From: an uncultured Alphaproteobacteria bacterium
GTDB lineage: Bacteria > Pseudomonadota > Alphaproteobacteria > Rs-D84
NCBI GenBank assembly: GCA_934276735.1
Contig: CAKQTG010000002.1
Location: 186,001 to 250,000 of the forward strand
Direction: 5' to 3'
Length of the DNA: 64,000 bases
Shown here: positions 18,003 to 26,700 of the stretch, in pieces
Numbering within the stretch: the first letter of the stretch is position 1
Layout of the letters: every line of letters begins with the position of its first letter
The notes under the pieces: model-generated
What the model saw: only the letters and a program-made list of their open reading frames with translations
The model's database searches: none
What the model was told of the DNA's origin: nothing
Program-made: the position numbers and the translations under genes

Positions 18003-18776
18003 TTCGTAGGCTAAACTTGCAAGCACGATATAATGCATGGCCATATTTGTATCCAGTTCATTTGCAGGCATATGCGCTTTTTCATTTCTTAAAAATTGAA
18101 TACCCAAATGTAAATACCCGACTCCCCGACAAAAATCGCATTCTGGTGTACCCGGGGCTGGTGCCTTACCAAATAACCGTTGCCAATATTTTGTGCTTTC
18201 TGCATTCATATTGAATGCTTCACTAGCTCGTTCGCAGCCTGTTATCTCACGCAATTTGTGCCGAACTAACTTATATGCTTCTTCAACTGCATGAAAATAA
18301 TCTTCATTCTGTAAATATGGCTTAATATGATCAAATATCTCAGGCCTTATTGATAATTGCACGTTTTTTTCAATTGCGATTAACTTCTTTACCGGTCGAG
18401 TACTTGCTCCATTAGCACGTAACTTATTTGCTATATCCTTTACACGTTCCATTTGAATACGGCGCGCTTCTATCATTTGTTTTGCCACCGGCAAAATGAG
18501 TGGATTAGTCAACATAACCAATTCCTCATTAATAACCAAATCTGCCATTTCTATTATTGATTGTGCCACAAGCGATTCATTTTCTATTTCCCAAAATGCA
18601 CGCAACCTGTTAGCCTTAGAATCCCCATTCTTCAAATACTGTTCATCATTAATATTGATACCCAATTCTGCAAAAAAGTCAGCAAAGGACTTGTCTGAAA
18701 ATTTTAATACATATCCGTCTCGCATTCCGAAAGCATTTTCCAACAGTATTTTATCTGACATTTTAATTTTTGCCAT
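17976..18776 (-). CDS. TIGR02391-like HEPN protein, probable abortive-infection RNase
   Basis: 266 residues. The C-terminal 130 residues match the TIGR02391/Ymh-type Abi domain, with the HEPN motif Rx4H seen as RNEKAH (R230, H235). The N-terminal region has FADFFAELGININDEQY followed by SKANRLRAFWEIE, a segment often joined to such domains. HEPN proteins usually cut RNA and halt growth on infection. The gene converges with the recombinase, is the last gene before the tRNA-Ser, and is AT-rich. No separate antitoxin gene is seen. Confidence 0.75.
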   Translation of the reverse strand: MAKIKMSDKILLENAFGMRDGYVLKFSDKSFADFFAELGININDEQYLKNGDSKANRLRAFWEIENESLVAQSIIEMADLVINEELVMLTNPLILPVAKQMIEARRIQMERVKDIANKLRANGASTRPVKKLIAIEKNVQLSIRPEIFDHIKPYLQNEDYFHAVEEAYKLVRHKLREITGCERASEAFNMNAESTKYWQRLFGKAPAPGTPECDFCRGVGYLHLGIQFLRNEKAHMPANELDTNMAMHYIVLASLAYELISRGVPE

Positions 18777-18935
18777 TTGACAACCCTTATAATCATTTAT
18801 TCATATGCTATGATATAGTATTTGTGGAAATAAAATTCAAGTAATTGCCTCACTGAATTTAGTGTTTGTATGTGACGGGATGGATTTTGTTGAGATTGGG
18901 TGTGGCTGCAAGCATACATCGGTACCGTCGCCCAT

Positions 18936-18957
18936 AAAAATCCCCGGAACCCGGGGT
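18936..18957 (-). terminator. Terminator downstream of tRNA-Ser
   Basis: On the minus strand CCCCGG and CCGGGG pair around a three-base loop and are followed by ATTTTTA. A second GC-rich hairpin (CATCCCG...CGGGATG) lies at about 18967-18990. Confidence 0.75.
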
Positions 18958-19001
18958 AAAACAAACATCCCGCGGGATTACCACGGGATGTCTGATACTC
19001 C

Positions 19002-19015
19002 TGGCGGAGACGAAG
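19002..19015. repeat. Right 14-bp attachment-site copy inside the tRNA-Ser 3' end
   Basis: Identical to 8279-8292 and contained in the tRNA-Ser gene, covering CCA, the discriminator base, the 3' acceptor strand and the first three bases of the T stem. Confidence 0.7.
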
Positions 19016-19092
19016 GGATTCGAACCCTTGATACCGTTGCCGGTATACTACATTTCCAATGTAGCGCACTAGACCAACTATGCGACGTCTCC
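19002..19092 (-). tRNA. tRNA-Ser (anticodon GGA)
   Basis: 91 bases including an encoded CCA. The acceptor arms GGAGACG and CGTCTCC pair perfectly. The anticodon arm CTACA-TTGGAAA-TGTAG places GGA at 19055-19057. A long variable arm (TACCG..CGGTA) is class II as expected for serine, and the T arm is AGGGTTCGAATCCCT. The 3' end doubles as the island boundary. Confidence 0.95.
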
Positions 19093-19109
19093 GGATTCTG
19101 TGCCTGGTG

Positions 19110-19487
19110 TTATTCAGCCGACAATTCTGCGGTATCTTCGGCCTGGGCCGCGTCAACACCACCTTCTTCGACCAGTGTGTTTTCCAATTCGGCGTCAATT
19201 TCACGCAACAACGGATCCTCGGTCGCGCCAACTTCCAATGAATCTTCGCCTTCGGCTGCGGATGGTGCGTCCTTGTATGACTGAATAAATTCGTGACGAA
19301 CGTTGTTCACATCCAGTTTGCCACTGGCAATTTCACGCAATGCAACAACCGTCAGTTTGTCGTCATTTTTGTCCACGACGGGTGCCGCCCCACCGTTCAG
19401 GTCACGAACACGCTGAGATGCCAACATCCCCAGTTCATAACGGCTTTCCACAAATGGTAATGTATCTGAATTTGTTGTGCGGGCCAT
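19110..19487 (-). CDS. rpoZ: RNA polymerase omega subunit
   Basis: 125 residues from the ATG at 19487, which has AAAGGAT 7 bp upstream; the upstream in-frame ATG at 19574 would overlap the divergent mtaB. The omega core is seen as FVESRYELGMLASQRVRDLNGG and VALREIASGKLDV. The tail is acidic and alanine-rich. Omega stabilises the beta' subunit. It is divergent from mtaB and lies just upstream of tRNA-Ser. Confidence 0.92.
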   Translation of the reverse strand: MARTTNSDTLPFVESRYELGMLASQRVRDLNGGAAPVVDKNDDKLTVVALREIASGKLDVNNVRHEFIQSYKDAPSAAEGEDSLEVGATEDPLLREIDAELENTLVEEGGVDAAQAEDTAELSAE

Positions 19488-19547
19488 TATTAAATCCTTT
19501 GTTGAAATCGTTTTTAACCACGTTATAATGCCCCAAGGACGGTAAAA

Positions 19548-20783
19548 ATGCAAGCAGAAAATAATAAAAATCATATAAAGACGCTTTCTATGGGGTGCCG
19601 GCTGAACGCGCTGGAATCAGAAAAGATTCAAGAAATGTTGTCGCACGCGTTGCATGCGGCCATTGTGGTCAATACTTGCGCCGTCACGGCCGAGGCCGAA
19701 CGCCAGTCTGGGCAAACCATCCGCCGCATTGCACGCGAAAACCCAGACGCACCTATTTTTGTAACAGGATGTGCGGCGACGCGCAATCCAGACCTGTTCG
19801 CCACAATTCCAAATGCAATGGTCGTTGCCAATCGCGACAAAATGCACCTGGACGCGTATCTGCGCGCGATGGCGGACGCACCATGCCATTTTGACAGCCC
19901 GCGCATCGCCACGTTTGCACATGGGGACGCAGCACTGTCCAAACAATTTATCCAGGTTCAAAACGGTTGCAATCACGAATGCGCATACTGCATAACGCGC
20001 GCACTGCGTGGGCCATCGGTGTCGTTTGACTATGCCGACATTTTGGCCGATGCGCGGGCGGCCGTTCAAAACGGATATTTCGAAATTGTCCTGACGGGGG
20101 TTGATACCGCGTCATATGCGCGTGACGGAATGCTGATTTCCGATGTGTGTGCGAAATTACTGCACGACGTGCCGGAAATCCGTCGGTTACGCCTGTCGTC
20201 AATGGACCCTGCGTCGCCCCAGATTTTCAAATTGATTGATTTAATGCATGAAAATCCGCGTATGATGCCACACCTGCACCTGTCGATGCAATCGGGATGT
20301 GACGCGATTTTACAGTCTATGCGACGCCGACACAATGCTGACCTGGTGCAAAAAATCGTCACAGCTGGTGGCGAAGATATTACGTTCAGCTGGGATATAA
20401 TCTGTGGTTTTCCGGGTGAATCAGACGAATATTTTAACCAGACGATGAACCTGGTGCGGGCGACGCGTCCGATAAAGATTCACGCATTTCCATTTTCGCC
20501 CCGCCCGGGGACGCCGGCCGCCACAATGTCCGACCAGGTCGACCGCCACACCAGTAAAGAGCGCGTAAAAATCATCACCCGCGTCGCCGATGAAAATCGG
20601 GCCGCATTTATGTCGCGCCAGATTGGCAAAACGGTCCAGGTCTTGGTCGAAGAAAAAAACATCGCCCGCGACCCGCATGATATTGACGTAAAAATTGATG
20701 GTGCGCCGGTTGCCGAACGCACGGTATGCCATGTCACACTGGTCGGGATTGATGGCGACGCATTTATTGGAAAAATGCAATAA
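19548..20783 (+). CDS. mtaB: MtaB-type tRNA t6A37 methylthiotransferase
   Basis: 411 residues. The N-terminal UPF0004 domain begins LSMGCRLNALES, with further cluster cysteines at VVNTCAV and VTGCAA. The radical-SAM domain has CNHECAYC near 145-152 and the SSMDPASP segment. The C-terminus is a short TRAM-like domain. The enzyme converts N6-threonylcarbamoyl-A37 to ms2t6A using two iron-sulfur clusters. It resembles MtaB more than MiaB or RimO because of the GCRLN start and overall length. Confidence 0.9.
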   Translation: MQAENNKNHIKTLSMGCRLNALESEKIQEMLSHALHAAIVVNTCAVTAEAERQSGQTIRRIARENPDAPIFVTGCAATRNPDLFATIPNAMVVANRDKMHLDAYLRAMADAPCHFDSPRIATFAHGDAALSKQFIQVQNGCNHECAYCITRALRGPSVSFDYADILADARAAVQNGYFEIVLTGVDTASYARDGMLISDVCAKLLHDVPEIRRLRLSSMDPASPQIFKLIDLMHENPRMMPHLHLSMQSGCDAILQSMRRRHNADLVQKIVTAGGEDITFSWDIICGFPGESDEYFNQTMNLVRATRPIKIHAFPFSPRPGTPAATMSDQVDRHTSKERVKIITRVADENRAAFMSRQIGKTVQVLVEEKNIARDPHDIDVKIDGAPVAERTVCHVTLVGIDGDAFIGKMQ

Positions 20784-20829
20784 AAAATCTGTTGGCAAAT
20801 TCTGATATTGTTGCTAGTATCACAGCACC

Positions 20830-22005
20830 ATGACAAAGAAAATATTCGCAATCATAATTGCACTGATTTCAACCGCGGCACATGCCGAATTTTCAACATC
20901 TGCAAAATCTGCGTTCTTGATTGATTATGAATCAGGGGCGGAGATTGTTGCAAAAAACGCCGACACACTGATGCCGCCGTCGTCGATGATAAAATTGATG
21001 ACGCTGGCCGTTCTGTTTGATGAAATCCAGGCTGGCAATATCAGCATGGACGACCGGATAACCGTTGGGCCAAATGCCGACTATAAAAACCCGTTGTGGT
21101 ATCCGGCCAGCAAGATTTGTTTGAGTGCGGGTCAAACGATTACCGTGCGTGATTTGATTTTGGGACTGATTGTGCTGTCGGGTGGTGATGCGTCGGTTGT
21201 TGTTGCCGAACGCATTTCTGGATCTGAATCTGCATTTACCGAAAAAATGACGGCCAAGGCGCGCGCAATCGGTATGCCACAGTCCACATTTGGAAATGCA
21301 AGCGGCCTGCCCCACCCCAGCAATTTGATGACCAGCCGCGAACTGGCAACATTGGCGACACATATTATCAGTGACTACCCGGATATTTATCCTATGTTCG
21401 CGACCAAGCGTTTTGAATTCGCCGAACACCAGACTGATTGGTGCCGCGATTGGGGTCGGACACATACGTTGAATTATAACAAACTGTTGTTCATTATGCC
21501 GGGGGCCGATGGTCTGAAAACCGGCCACACCGAAAATGGCGGTTACGGCATGGTCGCCAGCAGTCGCGTTGGTGGGCGTCGTCTGGTCGGTGTGATAAAC
21601 GGATTCCGCGGTCGCGGTCACGACGCACTGGCGGCGGAAATGAAAAAACTGTTAAACTATGGATATGAAACGACCAAGAACCAGGTATTCTATCGCCCCG
21701 GCGACAAGATTGCCAAGGTCCCCGTATGGTATGGTCGCCAGGATTTTGTTATCGCAACCATAACCCAACCACTGGCCATAACAATGCCTAAAAAACAGAC
21801 CATGGACGGGATTCGCGTATTGGCACGATATGATGACCCGCACCCGGCACCAATTGCCGTCGGCGATACACTGGGCGAAATTATTGTTGAACAAAACGGT
21901 CGCACGATTGCACGCGCGCCACTGGTTGCACAAAACCGCGTGGCCAAGACACAATTCTTTGGCCGCATTATCCGCAATATTCGCGTGATGTTTGGCGCAC
22001 GATAA
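20830..22005 (+). CDS. D-alanyl-D-alanine carboxypeptidase (PBP5/6-like, DacA family)
   Basis: 391 residues with a signal peptide ending near HAEF (residue 20). Serine-peptidase S11 motifs: SSMIK as SxxK near 53, KTG as KTGHTENGGYG near 236, and the usual SGN replaced by SGG in LSGGDASVV. A C-terminal PBP5-like domain follows. It trims the terminal D-Ala from peptidoglycan side chains in the periplasm. The Asn-to-Gly change in the second motif is odd. holB follows after 12 bp. Confidence 0.9.
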   Translation: MTKKIFAIIIALISTAAHAEFSTSAKSAFLIDYESGAEIVAKNADTLMPPSSMIKLMTLAVLFDEIQAGNISMDDRITVGPNADYKNPLWYPASKICLSAGQTITVRDLILGLIVLSGGDASVVVAERISGSESAFTEKMTAKARAIGMPQSTFGNASGLPHPSNLMTSRELATLATHIISDYPDIYPMFATKRFEFAEHQTDWCRDWGRTHTLNYNKLLFIMPGADGLKTGHTENGGYGMVASSRVGGRRLVGVINGFRGRGHDALAAEMKKLLNYGYETTKNQVFYRPGDKIAKVPVWYGRQDFVIATITQPLAITMPKKQTMDGIRVLARYDDPHPAPIAVGDTLGEIIVEQNGRTIARAPLVAQNRVAKTQFFGRIIRNIRVMFGAR

Positions 22006-22017
22006 AGGTATAAATCC

Positions 22018-22917
22018 ATGGCACCCAAGAAAAACGCACCATTGTATAAATTCCCAGATCCGATGGACAACGATTTTATGGTTGGACATGATGGCGTGCT
22101 GCGTGACTTTATGACCGCATGGGCAAATCGCGACGCGTATCCAATTCATCCGGTGTGGATGCTGGCGGGGCCGCGTGGCATTGGCAAGGCGACCCTGGCA
22201 TACAAAATTGCCCGTATGGTATATGGCAATGTCGGCGATTTCTTTATCGTGGATTTGGCGCATAACTTTGACGACAAGGGCAAAAAACTGGACACCAGCA
22301 CGATATCTGTGCACACAATGCGCGCGATGATTGATAAAATGCAGATGTCGTCAATGTCGGGCGAATGGCGCGTGATACTGATTGATTCTGTGGACGAACT
22401 CAGTCGTTCGGCCGCAAATTCAATGTTAAAATTACTGGAAGAGCCACCGGCCAAGACCTTGTTCTTGTTGGTCGTGCATCAATTATCAAACGTATTGCCG
22501 ACAATCCGTTCAAGGGCACGCGTTGAAAAAATGCGACCGCTGACGGTGGAACAACTGCGGCAACTGTGCATACACTTTATACCCGATGGCGATATCAGCA
22601 CCGAAACATTGAAACTGGCCAATGGCAGTTTTGGTAAAATTGCGGCACTGAAACGCACGGGCGGCGATGTGATTTATAACGAACTGATTGAAACGCTGGA
22701 AAATCCGCACGCAAATTCTGGGGATATTATGGCGGTTGCGAAAAAGATTTCTGGGGACCCGGCGTTGTATGAAATATTGCTGGATGCGATTGCGCGATTT
22801 GGCCTGGCCGATATTTACCCGATGGCAACGCGTGCGATTGCCGATATTCGAAACGTATATCTGGAACCAGAAATCGCGATATTCAGAATCATTATGGAAA
22901 TCAAAAAATGCTTATAG
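22018..22917 (+). CDS. holB: DNA polymerase III delta' subunit
   Basis: 299 residues of the AAA+ clamp-loader type: a P-loop AGPRGIGKATLAYKIARM near 45, VILIDSVDELSRSAANSMLKLLEEPP near 125, and the sensor region TIRSRARVEKMRPLT. The zinc-binding cysteines of many delta' subunits are absent, so it probably lacks the zinc finger. It acts in loading the beta clamp. It overlaps tatD by 10 bp. Confidence 0.88.
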   Translation: MAPKKNAPLYKFPDPMDNDFMVGHDGVLRDFMTAWANRDAYPIHPVWMLAGPRGIGKATLAYKIARMVYGNVGDFFIVDLAHNFDDKGKKLDTSTISVHTMRAMIDKMQMSSMSGEWRVILIDSVDELSRSAANSMLKLLEEPPAKTLFLLVVHQLSNVLPTIRSRARVEKMRPLTVEQLRQLCIHFIPDGDISTETLKLANGSFGKIAALKRTGGDVIYNELIETLENPHANSGDIMAVAKKISGDPALYEILLDAIARFGLADIYPMATRAIADIRNVYLEPEIAIFRIIMEIKKCL

Positions 22918-23666
22918 ATACCCACTGTCATCTGACCGACAATTATGTGTCGGGCGATTTGCGTGACGTTATTGCACGCGCAGCTGGTGCCGGCGTTACA
23001 AAAATCATTTGTCCGACTGCCGACCCGACCGACATCGAAAATGCAATCAAAATTGCCGAAACATATGATAACGTATGGGCGACAATCGGTATTCACCCCG
23101 AATATCACGGCACCAACGCGGCCCAGTTTTTGACCGACCGGGTTATGACACATCCGCGCGTTGTCGGTGTTGGGGAAATCGGACTAGATTATCATGAATG
23201 CGGTGGTGACACACGTGATGCCCAGATTAAATTGTTCACATCACAGTTGGATATCGCGCGGAAATATAACCTGCCGGTGGCGATTCACACACGCGACGCC
23301 GAACGTGACACGATGGATATATTGCGCGGCGACGTTCGTGGCGTTATGCACTGCTTTACCAGTTCGTGGGATATGGCGCGCGTAATGCTGGACCGCGGGT
23401 TTTATTTTTCGGCCAGTGGGATTTTAACATTCAAGAACGCCGGTGAAATTCGCGAAATATTTGTAAAAATTCCAACCGATCGTCTGGTTGTTGAAACCGA
23501 CAGTCCATATTGCGCCCCGGTACCATATCGTGGTAAACCATGCCAACCATTTATGGTCACAGAAACCGCGCGCATTCTGGCAGAAATTCACGGTTTAACA
23601 TTGGAACAATTCGCCCCGATTTTGGAACAAAACACATACGCGTTGTATCCAAAAATGAACGGGTAA
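22908..23666 (+). CDS. tatD: TatD-family metal-dependent hydrolase (3'-5' DNase)
   Basis: 252 residues with the TatD metal ligands DTHCHL at 3-8, GEIGLDYHE near 88, PVAIHTRDAE near 125, MHCF near 148 and ETDSPYCAPVPYRGKPCQP near 198. Members are nucleases of the amidohydrolase superfamily acting in DNA repair or RNA turnover. The holB-tatD order is common in bacteria. Confidence 0.92.
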   Translation: MLIDTHCHLTDNYVSGDLRDVIARAAGAGVTKIICPTADPTDIENAIKIAETYDNVWATIGIHPEYHGTNAAQFLTDRVMTHPRVVGVGEIGLDYHECGGDTRDAQIKLFTSQLDIARKYNLPVAIHTRDAERDTMDILRGDVRGVMHCFTSSWDMARVMLDRGFYFSASGILTFKNAGEIREIFVKIPTDRLVVETDSPYCAPVPYRGKPCQPFMVTETARILAEIHGLTLEQFAPILEQNTYALYPKMNG

Positions 23667-23689
23667 TATAAATGTTTCTGGGTCAATAA

Positions 23690-23717
23690 AAATCCCCACC
23701 AATCGGTGGGGTGTTTT
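23690..23717. terminator. Bidirectional terminator between tatD and the autotransporter
   Basis: CCCCACC (23694-23700) pairs with GGTGGGG (23705-23711); A-tract on the left and T-tract on the right. Confidence 0.88.
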
Positions 23718-23722
23718 TTACC

Positions 23723-26700
23723 TTAGAAGCGGTATGAGCCGGATATCTTGATATTATGCAATTGGATATCCTGGTTATACTGGTAACGGTAATCCAGACC
23801 GACCTGGAATCCAGTTGCTGACAGCATTTCCACACCACCGCCGATATTTGCCCACAGTGGGTCAATATCTATGTCGTATGACGTGAATTTCTTGGCTGTC
23901 GCAAATTTATACTTTGCGTTGTCCGGTGCACCCAGAACGTCGTATTCAACACCGATTGTTGCGTATGGACGCACCTGGAACCAGACTGACGGGTAAATAC
24001 GCTTTTGCGCGGTCAACGAATACCCCGGCGTGAACGACAGATATCCGTCTGATTCCATTTTCATATAGTCGTGACCGCCGACCTTTTCCGTGACGCTGAA
24101 TCCGAAATTATACCCCAGGCGCGCATACATATTGCCGACGATATATTGGTTCAGCCAATCGTGCAACAGACCCCATTCGGTGTTCAATGCGAACGCGGTG
24201 CCACTGCCATCAATTGTGCCGTCAACGTATGTCTGGTGACGTGTGATGTCAAACACATGCAAATCCAAGAACGCATTTCCATACGCGCGTGTTTTTTCGC
24301 CCAATGTCTGCATCAAATAACCACCCAGGCCGATGTTCGTATTTGCAACCTTGGCATCCATATGACCGGCAACAAACGGTTTTTCGGCCGTATAGCCCAG
24401 GTTTATCGTATCTGACACATCGGTTGACATATGCGACACGCGGCCCGCCAGCCCCAGAATCAGCGTATTTGTATGCTGCCAATCAAAACCGCCGGTGATG
24501 CTGAAACGGTTACCGTCGGCATGTTTGCCATCAGAAACGTTTTGGAACAACATTCCGTATTCGGCGTCAACCCACGCCTTTTTCAGATTGCGATTACGAT
24601 TCCAAATAAATTCGTCCAGCATGTGGTCTTCAAATGAACGCGCACTGGTGTGTTCGTTCAATATTACACTGCCAGCGATTTGTTCAATTTCACGCGCCTG
24701 GAACAGACGGCTGAACCGTGATAACGGCACACCATCACGATACGTGTTATAGTGCTCCATGCGGTTATACAATTCATTCGACATTGTTTCCAGGTTTGTT
24801 CCACGGAACAACACAGGCAACAATTCAATCGCGTGACGGCCTGTGAATCCCTGTTTTGCCATCTGGCCTGCAATCAAATCATCTAATGCACCCGCAGACA
24901 CATATTCGCCATCGGTATGATCGGCATTACGCGCAACAATCGGCTGAATCTTGAATAATTCCACTGGTCCACCAAAGCGTGGGTCAAACACAACATAAAT
25001 ACTGTCAGATGTGCCATTGCCATCAGTATCACGCACCGTCAAATATGCTGATGAGTTACCAGCCGGCGTGCCATCAAAATAATCATAGCAAATACTGCCC
25101 GACGCGTTGCAAATCACAACGTTCAGATTGCGCAATTTGTCGCCTGATTCTGTGATGCCGCCTTGGGCATAAACCAGCCAAATCGCGTCACCTGCGTCGG
25201 CCAATTCGCGCAACGCAATACCGACCTGGTCTGATGCACTGCCACCAATACCACCAGCCGGCGTCAACCCCAATGATAAATCAGATGTAAATTTGCCATC
25301 AATCGTAATCAACGCACCATCGCCAGATACCGCATTCGTAATCTGGCCCAGTGTGTTATCATCAACCAGACTTACTGTCGACCAATAATTCGGTAATCCG
25401 GCCATACTTGATTTATTGCTGATGTTTGCAAACACTTTGCTGTTGTCATTAAACAGATAATTGCCACCAACGTGCATTTTACCCAGATTAGCAAATGTTA
25501 CCCCACCCGACACGTTACCAGTAATATTAGCATCCAAGTGGTTTGCAGGTGCGGCGAATACAGTCAAATTTGTGGCGTTCAAATTGCCCCCCAGATTGAA
25601 ATCTGTGGCAGAAATGCGATACGAATCCGCGTCAATATTCACATCACCTGCCGCCAGTGTGCCTGTGAATTTTTGATACAAATTTGTCGCATTAAATGTA
25701 TTCGTTACACCCAGTGATTGCCCGTGCAACGTCGCCGTGCCATCGTTTGTAAAGTTATTGACCGTCGCGACGCCGTTCAGTGTCATCGTGCCGTTATTGG
25801 TGACGTCATTACCGGTGATTTCGGTGGCGGCGATATTGATTTCTGCGCCAGACGCAACATTGATATCGCCTGCGATTGTCGCAGCCGCACCAATCACATA
25901 ATCAACCGAGCCCGAATTTGCGTTTAACGCACCCGACACAGTCAAATTCCGTGCCGCCAGTGTGCCATTTTGCGTCAAGTTTAATCCGTTTGTTGACGCC
26001 GCGCCCTGGGTCAAATCACCCGTCACACTCACCGTATTTGTGACCGAAATATCTGATGCGGCAATCATCGCGTTACCGCCAGACACCGTCAGCCCCGACA
26101 ATTCAACATTGCCGCCCGACGTAATATTCAGTGTTCCACCAGACGTCACATTGGCCGCCGTTACGCCAGACGCGCTATTTAAGCCAAACGTGCCAGAGTT
26201 ATCAACGTCACCCAATGCCACGGTATTTGCCGTAATGTTTATGGTGCCGGTGTTGATGGTTTTGTAACTGTCGTCCCAATTACCCGTGACATTTGCATTT
26301 AATTCACCACCGTTTGTAATATTGCCACCCAAGAACATCACATCTGCCGCAGAAATGTTCAATGTTCCATTTGTTACATAGTCGTCACCAAAGAAATTGA
26401 TAGAGGACGCAGAATCCATGGTCAATGTCTTGCCCGTGCCTAGATTCAAGTTCCCCAATACGATACCCGCATCGGTCGCGTTTTCAGAACGCAGGGTCAG
26501 GCTGGTGCCATCTTTGACCCAGACGCCCTGGGCCGGTTGTGTCAGAACAGAATCGTTAAACACCAAACCATTGCTGAATTCTATGTAACCGGTTTTTGCC
26601 GTAACTGTGCCCCCATGCAAAATCAGGTTTCCAACGTAACCCGCCCACGATGCCGCGGTTGCGTTGCCGGCATAAACCTCTATCGTGCCGCTGGCGGTAT

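Larger units (their letters stand above)
8279..19015. mobile_element. tRNA-Ser-associated integrative island, about 10.7 kb
   Basis: The segment is bounded by a 14-bp direct repeat, with the intact tRNA-Ser at the right end, the usual result of integration into a tRNA 3' end. It contains a large serine recombinase with a DUF2924 partner near the tRNA, phage-type methyltransferase, DUF5681 and terminase genes, an Abi/HEPN gene and an AT-rich nuclease-ATPase pair. Core genes lie on both sides (mla operon at left, rpoZ at right). No capsid, portal, tail or replication gene is visible. Serine recombinases rarely use tRNA sites, so the repeat could instead be left by an earlier tyrosine-type element. 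Confidence 0.65.

Noticed and set aside
18797..19231. 144-codon minus-strand frame across tRNA-Ser
   Set aside because: It overlaps a tRNA gene and its terminators, so it cannot be a normal protein gene.
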